NCBI RefSeq assembly: GCF_035222375.1
Contig: NC_085889.1
Location: forward strand, 4,030,001 to 4,094,000
DNA length: 64,000 bases
Reading direction: 5' to 3'
From: Podospora pseudocomata
Taxonomy: Eukaryota; Ascomycota; Sordariomycetes; Sordariales; Podosporaceae
Shown piece after piece: positions 1 to 12,148 of the stretch. The notes below the pieces were generated by a model. The model was given only the letters and a program-made list of their open reading frames with translations. It did not search any database and was not told the DNA's origin. Positions within the stretch are counted from its first letter, which is position 1. Every line of letters starts with the position of its first letter. A program made the position numbers and the translations under genes.

Positions 1-1129
1 CCAGTTTGGACCCTGAGCTTTGCTCAACCCGGGCACGACCTCCATTTGAAATGGTGAGAAATACACAAATACAACCAAGACACCACAAATATACCCTCAA
101 CAGGTCCCTGAATGAATACACCTGCGTGACAGTGGCTCGCTCGCAGGCCGCACTTCACGCAGGACAAAGAAAAGACACTATGGGCTCGCAGGCCACATAA
201 TAAGCACCGGAATGGCCTGTGAGCCGCACCCCAAACCACTGGTGTTTCGGTGTGATACAATCGTATTGTTCTCATGTTGACACTAGTATCGCTTGTGCTT
301 GTCACGGCAGGGCAGACCACTGCGCCAAACCTGTTGTGATTGCTATCAAAAGCTACAAGTGAGCCAAGCTTCCTGGCTTGGCTCGCTCCAGTGGTATATA
401 TATGGTGACGCCGCCACAGCCGTCACAGTGCTGAGCGTCCTGGATTAGCAGTCTATTGTTATCCATGTACAACCATGACCAGAAACTTACACCCCTCAGC
501 AAGTGACTGTTCTTCATTTAGACCCTGCTGTCATGTCAGACAGGCCTGAAAGAGGTTGTGTTCAATCTAGGATGACTCAAGACTAAGTGGGCACCCTGCG
601 TGGGGGCAACACCAGCCTCCCATCCCATTTCCAACGGTATTGGTAATGTGATTATGATAGACATCTAGATTGGTCACACGGCCACATGGAGTGGGACTAC
701 AGGCATACAGGATGGCAAAGTCCGTATCTGTGTGGCAGCTGGGACACTTGTATCGTACGTTGATATACATTTTAAGTGCCTTCGGAGTGGAAGTTAAGAG
801 TACAAGGCGGTCGATCTCTGAGCATAGAAACCATAACAGGCTGGACAGAGGTTAAAAAACAGATGTCTTGGGACTTGCACATGGACGGGATCAAGATCAA
901 TTCCATATGAAATGACATGGTATACTGTACCACGGTAACGTAGTCCGACTTGAAAAGCGTTCTGTGTAAATCATGAACAAGTTTGCTATTTGTGGTGGGT
1001 TTCTAGGTTTGCATCATGTTTCCTTTGATGAAGACCAAAGGTGCAGTGTGGAAAGCCAAGTTTTGGTGAAGACGTTGTGAACGTGACGATCGACATGTGA
1101 TGTCAAAATAAGCTCTTGTCCATCCCTGT
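1..1129. other. Intergenic, no gene recognised
   Basis: Short ORFs here are uninterpretable and on both strands. The only structure I can point to is a perfect 9-bp inverted repeat with a 6-nt loop at 361-384 (arms gagccaagc and gcttggctc). The last part is presumably the 3' flank of the minus-strand tannase gene. Confidence 0.6.
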
Positions 1130-3082
1130 CTAGCCGCTTGGCAGCCACCCCTTTTTAGCTCTCCACCCGCCTTTGCCATTCCGACAGCAGCTCACCTTTT
1201 CCATAGCACACTCCCAACTCCCAGCCTCATTCACATCACCAACCCCGTCGTAAACAGCCTTCTCTGGCCAAGGGCATATGGGTCGTTGAATGAACACGCC
1301 CGTGTTTGAGTCAGTTGGCCGATGCCAAGTCGTGGCAACAAGCTTGTCGACCGCCTTCCCCTCCTCGGTCCACGCCATCAGTGCCAACAAAGCATCATGG
1401 TCGACATCCTCAAACCCCGGTACGGACCAAGTATCGCTCCCCATAAGTCCTGCCTGAAAAGCGCCTCCAATATTCCATGGTGCATTCGGCTTGCAATCCG
1501 GTGTTGAAAAACAGTGTCCCATGCCAGGAATTTGGAAATACCGAATGAACTCACGTACCGCATCCAAGTCGGCCCCAAATGTGTCAATGGTCTTGTTATA
1601 GTACCACCAGGACCCCTTCTCCGGTACCAGGCCATCTGCCAAACCATGATACAAGATCACCTTGCCACCTCGGTCCTTGAAGTTGGAGATGTCGTACTGG
1701 ATAGCTGAAGAATGACCAGGATCCAGTCTTTGTGCCTTGTCGATAGTATCCTTCCCAAGCTTTGAGGTACCAGTCCAATCCAACTCCTTGTCGTCATTAT
1801 CAAACAGAAAGTCTCTAACATACCCCAGGCCATACGGGCTCGGTACCGTCCCACCCAACAAGATCGACCACTGATTCTCAGAGCTGAGTGTCAAACCAGG
1901 GTACAGCAACTCCCCATCCTCGGAGAGCCACCCTTCATAGACCTTCCTAGCTGTCTCTGCCTGCTCTGCAGTCAGGCATTTACTGATGTTTGTCCCAAAC
2001 TCTGAGCAAACCAAGGTTCCAAGATCAAACCCGCACTTGTCAGGACTGCTGACAATGCCATCCTGTACTCCATCCACATTGTCACACTGTCTGATGACCT
2101 CTTCGAGTAGCAAGGAGAACTTGTTCAATGGAATATGGTACGGGTTCGAGTCGTCGGCAGGCACATTGTACAAGCCTACCTGCATCAAGAACGGGTTCAG
2201 CCGCGCTGTCCACCAGGCAGGGGCCCCAATCAGTGCGCCGTCGAAGCTGTCGGGGAATTCCTGTAGCTCTCGCAATCCCTGGCGGCCACCGGTCGAACAA
2301 CCGCTGTAATATGTCCAGAGTTTGTCATGGTCAAGTTGTTGGTAATATCTTTGAAAGATCTGTTTCCCCAAAACAACGGAACCATGCATGGCTCTCCAGC
2401 CCCAGAGTTCCTTCTTCTCGGCGTGGCCATGTGCCCAGGAGGTCTCGAGGGCAGTCGAATTGTGACCGGTGTCGGTCGAGAGGGCGGCCATGCCGTGGTG
2501 GGGACCTGCTGCCCTGTTTTCTTGTTGTCAGCACCGATCAACAGTGCAATGATTGCGGTGAAGGCGATGCCAGGACCAATCGGACCTCGGTACTTACATG
2601 TCAAGCCAGTTGATACCACCGGAGAAGCCCCCATTTCCCACCACGAGCAACCTCTTTGTCGAAGGGAGCTTATCAGGCAAGAACAGTCCAAAACGGTAGC
2701 TCGCCATGGTGGAGTAGTCGATTTGGAAGGTGACGGCGCATAGCGGAGGGAGATTGGTGGGGTTCACTGGGTATGCAGGGTCGGAGGCTCCTTCACCGTA
2801 GGAGCCGTTCGCAGGGACAGGGGTCACGTTCTCGACGGTCGCAGGCGTATTGAGGGTATGCAAGATAGAGGAAAGATATTGAGAATTGCATTTTGGATGT
2901 CTCGCCTGCCGGCTATCGTGTTGTCCTTGGGACTGTCGAGGTTGAAAATGGTGATTGCGTTTGCATGTCGATGTGGTGGTGGCGGAGTGGAGATTCGGGA
3001 GAGGGGAAGGTGATGTAAGGGCGTGGAAGGTGCTGAGGAGGATCGCGACTGCTGTTGTTGTGATGAAGCGCCACAGGGTCAT
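1130..3082 (-). CDS. Secreted tannase/feruloyl esterase family protein
   Basis: Two exons (3082-2598 and 2513-1130) joined by an 84-nt intron with a GTAAGT donor and ACAG acceptor; 622 residues. The junction restores the conserved run leading to STDTGHNS. Residues 1 to about 24 form a signal peptide. The family nucleophile elbow GCSTGGRQG places Ser235 next to Cys234; Asp455 lies in GLADGLVP and His495-Cys496 in GMGHCF. This is the CS-D-HC arrangement of the tannase family, in which a disulfide ties the Ser and His neighbours. Several Asp-rich turns between residues about 300 and 320 (DNVDGVQDG) match the family's calcium-binding lid. Known members hydrolyse gallate or feruloyl esters of plant polyphenols and hemicellulose outside the cell. 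Tannase and feruloyl esterase cannot be told apart from sequence alone. The gene looks intact. Confidence 0.93.
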
Positions 3083-4518
3083 CGCTTATTAGTCATTGGT
3101 TGCAAGAGTATTTGGATGTGAAGGATTAAATGAAGCAGTTTTGAAGGGGGGTCGTTCAGACGTCAAGTGCATGAGGAAGATATATACCAAATCGGCGGCT
3201 CTACATGTACTGACAGCGGCAATAGTGATTTGGGGCGAGACATGGGGTTTGGGGACAACTGGGTTCATTGCCACGGTATTCCTGCTGTGGCAGAGGGACT
3301 GGGAAGGTGGCATTGTGGACAGCTCGTTCTGCCACTTGCCATTTGACAGAATATCCATCGTGATTATTTGCAGTCGACTTGGTGACTTTTCAAGGTCATT
3401 TAGGTCATTATTGGACGCTTCTCAATCTGATTAGATGACGGGTAGTAAGTCCGTGCCGGGCCAAGTGATCCTGGTGGCTGGGATTCTAGACTCGAGCTTC
3501 CAAACAGTAAAGCTCTCCACGGACACTGGAAAGGTCATTGTGACGACAATTGGAGACTATGGAGCAGCTGTTACCGGGAGCATCCATGGACAAAGTTCTC
3601 TTAGTCGGTAACTGCTAAATCGATCAGTCCACCTTTCCCCAAACACTACTGAAAAGTCCCTTTTATAGTGACGACAGCCGTAAATCTATACAATTTCTAT
3701 CCTTCTACGTCCAATCCCGGCCCAATTCCGGCCCAATGATCTATTCCCGTCGCACCAACACCGACCCTCCGATAGCGGCTGAGACCTGGGGAACCACCAA
3801 CCTCCTCCAGTAGTATAAAAGTAATATGTCGTCTTGTACCGCAACACAAATGTGTTATCAGTTTCGACGTGCCAGCACATCCGTCGGCAAGATAGCCTGG
3901 GAAAGACGACGAAATCCGAGGTAGCTGTCCGGCTGTCTAGAGATATCCACGACCAGAATTGATTGCAATCTGACGTAATGGATTATATTCCATTCATTCC
4001 AGAAGTCAGAAACAGCACATCCTGTTGATCCCGCTTGGCCTTGGCGTGTACAAGTGGCAGCTCAGCTCCCGTGCCCTCTAACACAAGAACCTTAGTGCCC
4101 ATGGTGGCAGCATGGAAGGTTGGCAGTTTGTTGAAATCCAGGGGCATGGAACCTCGTGCTACCACGAGATCGGATTTCATCGAATCGGAAAGAGTGTTGG
4201 GGTAGACAACGCGACGCTGACAACATGCCCAAAACCATGAGGGTAACGTTGGCGGGACTTCGAAGTGCTTGTCCTCATCATTTCCGTTATTAGTGCTTTC
4301 ATCATCACTACTCGCAGTCACAGTGCTTTGGTCCTCCGCATCTGCATCAATGGAGACCTGGCTGCTGAGTCAGCCCATCAGCCTCGTTTGTATGCCTCCT
4401 TTATAACGATATTTCCACCATTCCTCTCAACTAGCCGCCGACTTTCGTTAATTTATAGCAAGCCCATGTGAACCAATCACTCACACAGCCTAAACATGTA
4501 TCCTCCAAGATCATTCAT
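3083..4518. other. Intergenic, with a possible minus-strand HET gene remnant
   Basis: The promoter of the tannase gene should lie just above 3083. A minus-strand open stretch of 112 codons at 3983-4321 has no recognised domain. It follows the truncated HET gene (4519-5820) in the same direction and could be its former C-terminal exon, but no clean splice joins the two. Nothing else is recognised. Confidence 0.4.
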
Positions 4519-5820
4519 CTAGCTAAAGCTCTGTGTAAGACCAGCAATCGCAGGTAAACGGTCCTTTCCGTAGGTCAGGGAGCACCTTGAATATTTCTCA
4601 ACGAGCCGATACCAGTACACAGAGGCCTGGAATGAATCGGTCACAAACCATTTGCTATCCTCTGGATGGCGAAGCAGCGTGCTCCCTGATATAATGTGAT
4701 CAGCAATCGGACCAGCCGCATCATCGAAGAAGACATGGTGGTCTACAAAGTGCAAGAGTCGTCGTGACAGAACCCGTCTTGAAACACCCAACCCCGTCAG
4801 TTGAGAAAGCTTCCCGTAACTTGATCGCCAAAAGAGCCAAGAATGGTTAGGTGGGCGATGGTACGATGGGGGGGTGAAGAAGTAGCTGGGTGAACGCAGT
4901 ACTAGTGTCGGTGGAGGTTTCAGGCTGGCATCCAAAAACCCGGTTGTGCTGTCTCGAGCGGTGTGATCTGAGATCGTGCAGGAGGCATGGCTGTAGACTG
5001 CAGCCATCCGTGCAGACTCGCGAGCCCAGTCGTCGGCGTCGTCCTGTAAGATGCACAATGCATCAATCCAGAGGTACCGATGCCGCAGTGACCACCTTGA
5101 CTGTTGACCCTGATAACATCTTTCGAACCGCTGACACAGTCAGATTATTAATGTTAGAAGCACCTTCCACTTCCAAATCAAGTACCCTCATCGGAAGAAG
5201 TTCCCCTGACATTGCGGCGCCGCTCGAGGGCCCTGAATAGTCACCTGTGGCGTTGATGCGGTCATATTGTTGGCCTGGTAGCTTAGCAACACTGACCCCA
5301 ACTCGTGACCTCACGGCTTTCCAGCATTCCTGATCTCGGTGCCCTGAATGAGACAGGTGTGTTAGGATCCGAACCAAACGTTTCCCCAGCAGGAGTACTG
5401 ATACCAAGGCGACTTACAGGCTGCAAGACTCAGCTTCCCAGCTCCAAAGAATAAGATCCCTGTTGGGTGATTTTCTCTTTGTCCTATTCCTGGAGCGAAG
5501 TGAGCCAAAGATCCAACTGGCCCACGGGGATTGTATGTGTGTTGGTAAATGTTGCAGCCCAATTCAGCGCCATCCGGAGATGTTGAAGCTGGTGAAATGC
5601 GGATGCAAGATGAGCCCCGTGGAAATTCAAACCATGGATGTGCTAGTGGAATCTTCCTTATAATAAGTTTCTTGATATCGAGCTCCAAGCCATGACTGAT
5701 ACCGGATTCAGAATCTCCGATTATGTATCTCGCGGACCTGCAGACTTGTTCATTCATAAGTTCGGTCCATATCGGAGGGGCAATATTGCCTTCCTCGCGG
5801 CCGAAGTTGGCGCCAAGCAT
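4519..5820 (-). pseudogene. Truncated HET-domain (heterokaryon incompatibility) gene
   Basis: The frame at about 5080-4519 carries a clear HET-domain core: RYLWIDALCILQDD followed by WARESARMAAVYSHASC, and later DRLPAIAGL. Upstream, two segments join across a good intron (GTAAGT donor near 5418, CAG acceptor near 5343) and end in LLPMRVLDLE, the usual lead-in to a HET domain. The first HET motif (Y-x-A-L-S-Y/H-C-W-G) is absent, and the frame carrying the lead-in stops at 5063 while WIDALC is in another frame. No splice restores both. I read this as a gene that has lost the middle of its HET domain and no longer encodes a working protein. HET proteins trigger cell death after fusion of unlike mycelia. 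A heavily spliced intact gene is less likely. Confidence 0.65.
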
Positions 5821-6022
5821 CCGAAGAAACCAGGATTGAGTCTGGTCGCAAAGCCAGGTGATGGCTTTGAAGTATCATTTTCGTTATCCTGTAAAAAATC
5901 ATTCGTAGTGTACTTTTGTACCACAAACAGCATCCGCAACAGCAGAGCGTCGCGAGCACCGCCATGCCAATCAAGATGATGCCAAGGATGGGGATGACGA
6001 CAATGCTGTGAAACATCAGCAT
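5750..6022 (-). CDS. Doubtful small ORF with one membrane segment
   Basis: Ninety codons from an ATG at 6022. The first half is one hydrophobic stretch of about 25 residues followed by a cysteine cluster (LCCCGCCLW), which would suit a membrane anchor with palmitoylated cysteines. The second half overlaps the start of the truncated HET gene in another frame and looks like noise, so at most the first 45 codons would be a real first exon. No homology is recognised and chance is a fair explanation. Confidence 0.2.
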   Translation of the reverse strand: MLMFHSIVVIPILGIILIGMAVLATLCCCGCCLWYKSTLRMIFYRITKMILQSHHLALRPDSILVSSDAWRQLRPRGRQYCPSDMDRTYE

Positions 6023-6205
6023 CCTATCACACAGTCTTCCGGTGCGGGGAAGCTATGCGGGCTTCTCTTCAGGCATACAGCACAGCCACTATGGGCAACT
6101 GTACCTGGACAATTGGAAGTTGCTTCCACCCTTTTTCTTCTTTGCTCCGATCATCTGTTTTTCCCTTGCTTTACCCCAGGCAACCTCCTCCCTCAGTCCC
6201 CTAGC

Positions 6206-9200
6206 ATGGCAGACCCTCGCTTTGTCATCGGAAGCGCTGCTGGAGTCGCTTCCCTCGGCATTCAGGTCTGTCAGGGTCTCACGGCGTACTTTCAGGCGAT
6301 TGGTGAACGAAAGCACCAGATCAAAGATGATTTACGAAATCTACAGAACCTTTAGAGCTTGTTCATGGTGATCACTGATGTTTTGCCTCAACTCCGGCAG
6401 AACCACTCATCCGAGTATGCGGTTGTCAAGAAGTGTCTCTTCGACTGTGAGGACCACCTGGTCAGAATGCAAGGGCTACTGAGCACCATCCTTAAGTCCT
6501 ATCCAGGGGACAGCATGAAGGGCAAGCTGAAGCAAGTGGTTCAATTGACCACCTATCCTTAACGTGAACGAGAACTGTCCCACGTCCGCCAGCACATTCA
6601 GGACCTTTTAGAACCTCTGCAACTGGCTGTTGGTATGACTACACTGTAGGTGCAAACCCTCCTGAATTCTATTGTATCTGGCCTTGGCCAGCGATCACAG
6701 AGGGTTGCATGCTGATGTGGTACTAGCAAATCACACATGGAGAATTCCACCATTGCAGCAGAAGTTAAAACAGGTGTTAAAAATCTTGAATCCGCGTCCA
6801 ACGCCACTCAGAACCTCATCACCAATTTGAGCGTTCAGACACAGCAGAACTCTGATGAGATCATTGCGCTCAAAAAAGCTGTTTCGCAAGGTTTCGACGC
6901 TGTAAGTAGTGTGGCCACACGGACAGAATGCGGTATCCGCGATGCCAAAGACGAGATATGCAGCAGATTGTCCATCTTCCATGAGGACAAAGAAACTTGT
7001 TCTACCTATGGAGAAGTAACTTGCCTTTAGGTGCGTCATGAATTCTTTCAATCAGATGATCTAACTGGACCTTCTCTGTGTAATGCCGCTTCGTGACTCG
7101 CATGGTTGGAAGCGTGCTTTTGAACCCATGCGGCCGGCAGAGAGCGGCTTTCAAAGTTCTGTTCCGTATTATTGGAACCACTCTTGACATTGGAAGGACC
7201 TGTATCAAAAATGAGCATTTTATAAGGTAAGCAAGATACCTGATTTCTGTAAAGGTCCTTTTTTTCGCACGTTCTGACCTATCACAGAACAATGCGAAGA
7301 CTTTTCTTCCTGCTGTGTTACATCGTTGACCGTCAGGAAATCCAATATGGTACCCAAGAGTGGGCTGTGCTAGAACCTATGATTTTTTGGTCCAAGGAAC
7401 GATCAGGAGTGATGTCTGAGGAGGACTTGATACGTAAACTGGGAGGCTATCACCACATAGCTCCCATTCACCACTGCTTCCCAAGTTTGACTGTGGGTGA
7501 GTGCCACAACGCATTGAACGTTGATTGTCCCTATATTGAAGCCATGAGACATCACATCTTGGAATCATTCGCTAAATATTCATTTTAATTGTTCAGGCAT
7601 AAACCCTATCGCACGTGCCATCATCATGAAATCAAAAAAACAGCTCATGAAGGCAATAGAGGGTGATCCGGATGGACCACTCGACAGAATCGCAGGGTGC
7701 ACAAGTATTGTTTATTGTCTACAATGGCTAGAGGGACTTCGATGTCTCCTCCAAACGTGTGCCAAAAGCCTCATCGACACAATCTCAGATGACATAAGTT
7801 CGAAATCAGGCTACTCTCCAATCATGATCCTGGCAAGGCGAGCGCATGAGCGTGATGAGTATCTCAAGTCCGCGGACGTTCTCTTCTCAGCAGGGTGCAT
7901 TGCCCAGCTCGGAGTTGAATATGCCTCTTGGCTTTACCATATCAGTCAAGGATTCTTAAATCTTCTCCTCGGACACCTAGTCCAAAGGCGGAGATCACTG
8001 GTCAAACTAGGGCAGCGCGAGTTGAGGATATACCGGGATTGAGATATGAGTGTGGTGATGGACAAAGAGGCCCCCCTACTATATGAAGCATTAACAAGTG
8101 TTGGCATTCCGGTCTCTTCCCATCTCTCAGTCCCGGCGCGGTACTGTACCGTATTTCACAGCCTTGACATCGGTATTCAAAACTTTCCGGTACTGTGGCA
8201 AAACGGATTTCGTGATTACGACTGTTATAATGATATTGGACTGACTTCAGTGATGGTTTGGCGGAACAAAGAGTTCAGCATGAATCGGCAAGTTGAGAAC
8301 GTCAAGGTTGAGGAGCGAAAAAGGTTGCTTGGATGGACATGGCTGCAAAGTCATGGCTGTCTTGACAAGAGGCAGAGAGATCCGAGGAATCTGGGGTTGA
8401 ACCGATATTCCACCGGTTGGCACTAACATGTCTTCTATGATCAGACTCACAGCGATCAGCGACATGTGCTGGGGCAATCCCCCACCGCAAAGAGGGGGAC
8501 ATTACAATCCACCTTTGGCATGGGAGATGGTATCGAGATTACTGCGAATTAACAGCAGAGACCGATGCAAGTGCTGGTGTACGCCTAATATAGGTGGCTG
8601 CTCCAGACTCACATCCCTTGTCACACGTCAACGAACTAACCACCGTGAACACGGCCAACAACACCGTCGATGCCACTGAAAGAAGGGGTAACTGCACGCT
8701 GTGAACCAGTAGTCAAAGTGAGGTAGACGATCACAGGCTTCGCGGTTATTAAGAAGATGATATTGGCCAACCTGAGATATTGAGGAACTTGGCAGCGGCT
8801 TGAGGCCACTGGGCACGGACCACCTGACGATGGATAAATACGCGTCTCTGAGATCTGTTTGTATTCCTAGACCTTCTTCTTCCTCATCACGCTCTTCGAG
8901 GCCATTGAAGATCATTAGCCTGAATTGAACCATGAAGTTCCAAGCCCTGATATTACAGCCCTTGTCACATCCCTTTAGAAAGAATATGGTTCCACACTTT
9001 CAGTACTCATATACCTCAGGAGATATAGCACGAATAGGTGGCCTCCTGACCTGTTCTGGCGACATATCCTGACCCACCATACTCCAGATTCCATGGAACA
9101 TATCGCTCTCACCAGAATGCATCTCTGTGATTTGTTCAGTTTCTTACGTTTAAAGCACTGGACATGACGCATACTTGCTGCATCCTGGAAGACCTAGGGA

Positions 9201-9946
9201 CACTCGAATCATATGGACCCCCTAATCCCATGAAGAGAGCCTTTCATGACATAGCCAAGAGAACAAAGATGCCCAACTCAAACACTACAATTGGGCATTA
9301 CCTTCCTCCCTCTTGTGTAACCATGTTCGCATGAAGCCGTGGCAGGAGATAAAATATCAGTTAGACATAACAGAATCACCCCCTGTTATCGCCAATTGCG
9401 ACAACAAAATTATCCAGGAAATCATGGCGGACCCTTCGGAGCAAGAAAACGCCCGCATCCTTCAACAGCTCATGGCAGAATTTGAAGAACCATTGCCCAA
9501 CTCGATACATCGGAACCACGATCCTTGGAAAGATTTATATGGGGTCCGTGGCGCCAGCGTATATCGGAACTGTATGCTGTCAATCCCAGGGTTATTGCAC
9601 AGATGAAGGAAGCTGCTAGCAATGTTACCACTTGTAAATACATATACCCGTTCGTTTACCTGCTTTGAAGTCCCTCGCAGAGAAGAGCTGACCATGTGGT
9701 TCACATATGAAATACCTGTTCGACTGTAGACCTTACTCGGCGAGAAATTCTCCCTGCTTCGTCTGGACACCGAGGGCACAAGTTCTCAGATGAAAAAATG
9801 TGGAAGAGGAGCTAAATGAATGGGAACGAGACTGTCCGTATTGCAACGTCATGGTACCAGAAGAGCCGGAGGAAAATGAAGGCAGGGAAAAGGATACCAA
9901 GGGAAAGCAGAAGGCCACAAAATGGTCAGGTGCAGGTACCAGGTAA
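6206..9946 (+). pseudogene. Decayed gene with fungal STAND-type N-terminal domain and degenerate C-terminal repeats
   Basis: From the ATG at 6206 the frame begins MADPRFVIGSAAGVASLGI, the usual opening of the fungal N-terminal domain found on STAND/NLR-like and ankyrin proteins. In-frame TAG (6353) and TAA (6560) interrupt it, yet family-like sequence continues after each. Coding-like blocks follow in shifting frames: a coiled-coil block at 6737-7030, then 7292-7588, 7626-8042 and 8046-8426, where NDIGLTSVMVWR is ankyrin-like. Next come a Cys block near 8570 (DRCKCWC then GCS), the piece FLTFKALDMTHTCC near 9150, and a C-terminal CPYCNVMVPEEPEE tail ending at TAA 9944-9946. Some gaps may be introns, but the two early stops and the frame changes argue for a dead gene. 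Such proteins are implicated in fungal self/non-self responses. The original length was probably over 900 residues. Confidence 0.65.
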
Positions 9947-10235
9947 ACAATAACTTGGTGAGAATTGCTTAATGGGAAATCAGGTAGATGGGGTCAATAT
10001 TCATCATATGGCTTTCATGTTCAAATACTGATTCGATGGTAGAAAAGTTGAGATTGCTTATGCCTTCATATCTGGTATCAAATGAACCTCGTCCCGTGAA
10101 TTCTAAGCATACAGCTGGTTCCTTGTTACCCATTCCCTGCCTAACCATTGCGCCCTACCGTCTATTGGATATCACAGAAAGAAAACATTACAAAGATTAG
10201 GTACTGTATCCAAACCCAACCCGAAACAACACCCC

Positions 10236-12148
10236 TTAAGCCATCCCCATCTCAACCGGCTTCCCCTTAACGCTGTTCCACTCTACAAATACTGCTCCAA
10301 GAATGCTAATCGCCGACAAAGCAGTGAACACCGTAAAGGTCTGCGTCAGCGCATCATTAAAAGCCCAAGTAACAGCCCCCAAATCCTCCGGCCGAACCAC
10401 ATTCTCCACGCTCGTAGCCCCAACATGCAGAATCGTCATCGGATCCGGCATATCAGGCACATACTTGGCAACATTCTCCACCAGCTTATTCGTAAACACA
10501 TTCTGCGACACCGCCACAAACAACGCCGCCCCGAGTGTCTGCAAGAAAATGATCAAGCTCGCCCCCGTCGGCACATCCTCAATACTCAACACCGTCTGCA
10601 CAGCCATCAACGGCTGCTGAAACCCAATCCCAATCCCCGCCCCGATAATAATCTGATACCCAATCCAAGCCCCCGCTCCCACATCCGGCGTGAACGTCGT
10701 CGTCAACCCAAACCCAATACTCGACAAGATCGAGCACGCAATCATAAAAGGCACATACTGCCCCCAAATCGTCACCGCCGCCCCAGCAATAACACTAACC
10801 AACACCAACGAAATCAACATGGGCAAGTTCATAATCCCCGACCCAACCGCCGTGGCATCCTTGACCGACTGGAACCAGATCGGATAATAATACGCCGCTC
10901 CCAAGAAAGCCCCTCCAATCATCATGATGAAAAACCCCGAACTCCAGACACTCCTCTTCTTGACAATCCTCGGGGGGACAGTCGCCAAATCCCCCTGGTA
11001 AATCTGCACTCCGACAAAAATGATAATCAACACCCCAAACAGCACAAACAGCAGGATAACCCTCCAGCTGTTCCAGGCGTACTGTGTCCCTCCCCACTGC
11101 AGCGCAAGCAACAAGCAGATAATCGCCGGCATAAACACCGCCGTGCCAAACGGATCGAACCGCATGACTCTCTGCGCGAGCGTGTCATTGTTCTTGATCT
11201 CCCTCTTTGGATCGGGGAAGATGAACATGATCACCGCGATGGTAACAGCACCGATGGGCAGGTTGATGTAAAAGCACCAGCGCCAGGTGACGTGATCAGT
11301 GAAGGCGCCGCCCATTAGAGGGCCAGAAATGGAGGCGAGACCGTACATGCTGCCAATGGCGCCGGTGTAGATAGGGCGTTTGGCCAGGGGGACGGAGTAA
11401 GCCAGGATGGTGAGGGCACCAGAGAAGATACCCGCCGCACCGACACCGGCGATGGCGCGCCCGATGATGAGGGTAACACTATTGTTCGCGACGGCGCAGA
11501 TAAGGGAGCCGACCTCAAAGATGAAAATGGCGATGAGGTAAACCCATTTGATGGAAAAAAAGGTGTAGAAACGGCCAAAGAGGAGTTGGAAAGCGGCGGT
11601 GGTGAGGAGGTAGGCTGGTGAGAAAATTACAGATTAGCTTGACTGCCGTGTGAAAGGGGGAAACTAGGTAAGGGTGAGAACAACATACCACTGGCATACC
11701 AACCCACGTCTGGCAAACTCTGGAATTGATCCGTAATTTTGGGAATAGCAGTCGCAATGATCGAGTTGTCAAGTGCCATGAGAAAGACGCTCAGGCACAG
11801 GGCAGTGACAATGGCGGCGAGCTTGATACCTGTTGGGTACTCTTCGCCATCTTCTCTTGTCTTGGAGGGCTCGAGCTTCTTGCTGCCAGCTTGGGAGACG
11901 GTGGTGGGGTGCTTGGTAAGAATGTTGTCCGTCTTCTCATTGTCAGCTGCTGATGTGGTGATTTCTGGTTGCTTGGAGACCTTTTCCGTCGCATCGGTTG
12001 AAGAGCCGGCGTCAATGTCTGTCCTGTCCCCAGAGTTGGAAACCTTCTCGTCGTCTGATATGCTCTTGGAACTTGGGGCGACGGTCGGTGCTTGCGACTC
12101 GGCTGTCAGCCCGTCCGTCGCTGGCTTGCCCAGCGAATTACTAGCCAT
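10236..12148 (-). CDS. MFS drug/H+ antiporter, DHA2 (14-TM) family
   Basis: Exons 12148-11689 and 11614-10236, separated by a 74-nt intron (GTATGT donor, ACCAG acceptor); 612 residues. The first 120 or so residues are hydrophilic and Ser/Thr/Glu-rich, as is common at the cytosolic N-terminus of these pumps. Hydrophobic segments then fill the rest. Family marks include [13 protein letters not shown] in TM1, [11 protein letters not shown], and [18 protein letters not shown] followed by FYINLPIGA. Relatives export toxic compounds or secondary metabolites across the plasma membrane using the proton gradient. I chose the ATG at 12148 for its context (ACCATGGCT); an in-frame ATG at 12250 is less likely. 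The third codon positions are strongly C-rich, unlike the flanking decayed genes, so this gene appears to be under selection. No biosynthetic enzyme lies next to it, so the substrate is unknown. Confidence 0.9.

Noticed and set aside
361-384. 9-bp inverted repeat with 6-nt loop as a possible transposon end or terminator
   Set aside because: No second copy, target-site duplication or transposase was seen nearby; a single 9-bp hairpin in 64 kb can be chance.
10425-11318. 297-codon plus-strand ORF rich in His, Arg and Pro
   Set aside because: It is antisense to the DHA2 antiporter, whose C-rich third positions suppress stops on the other strand.
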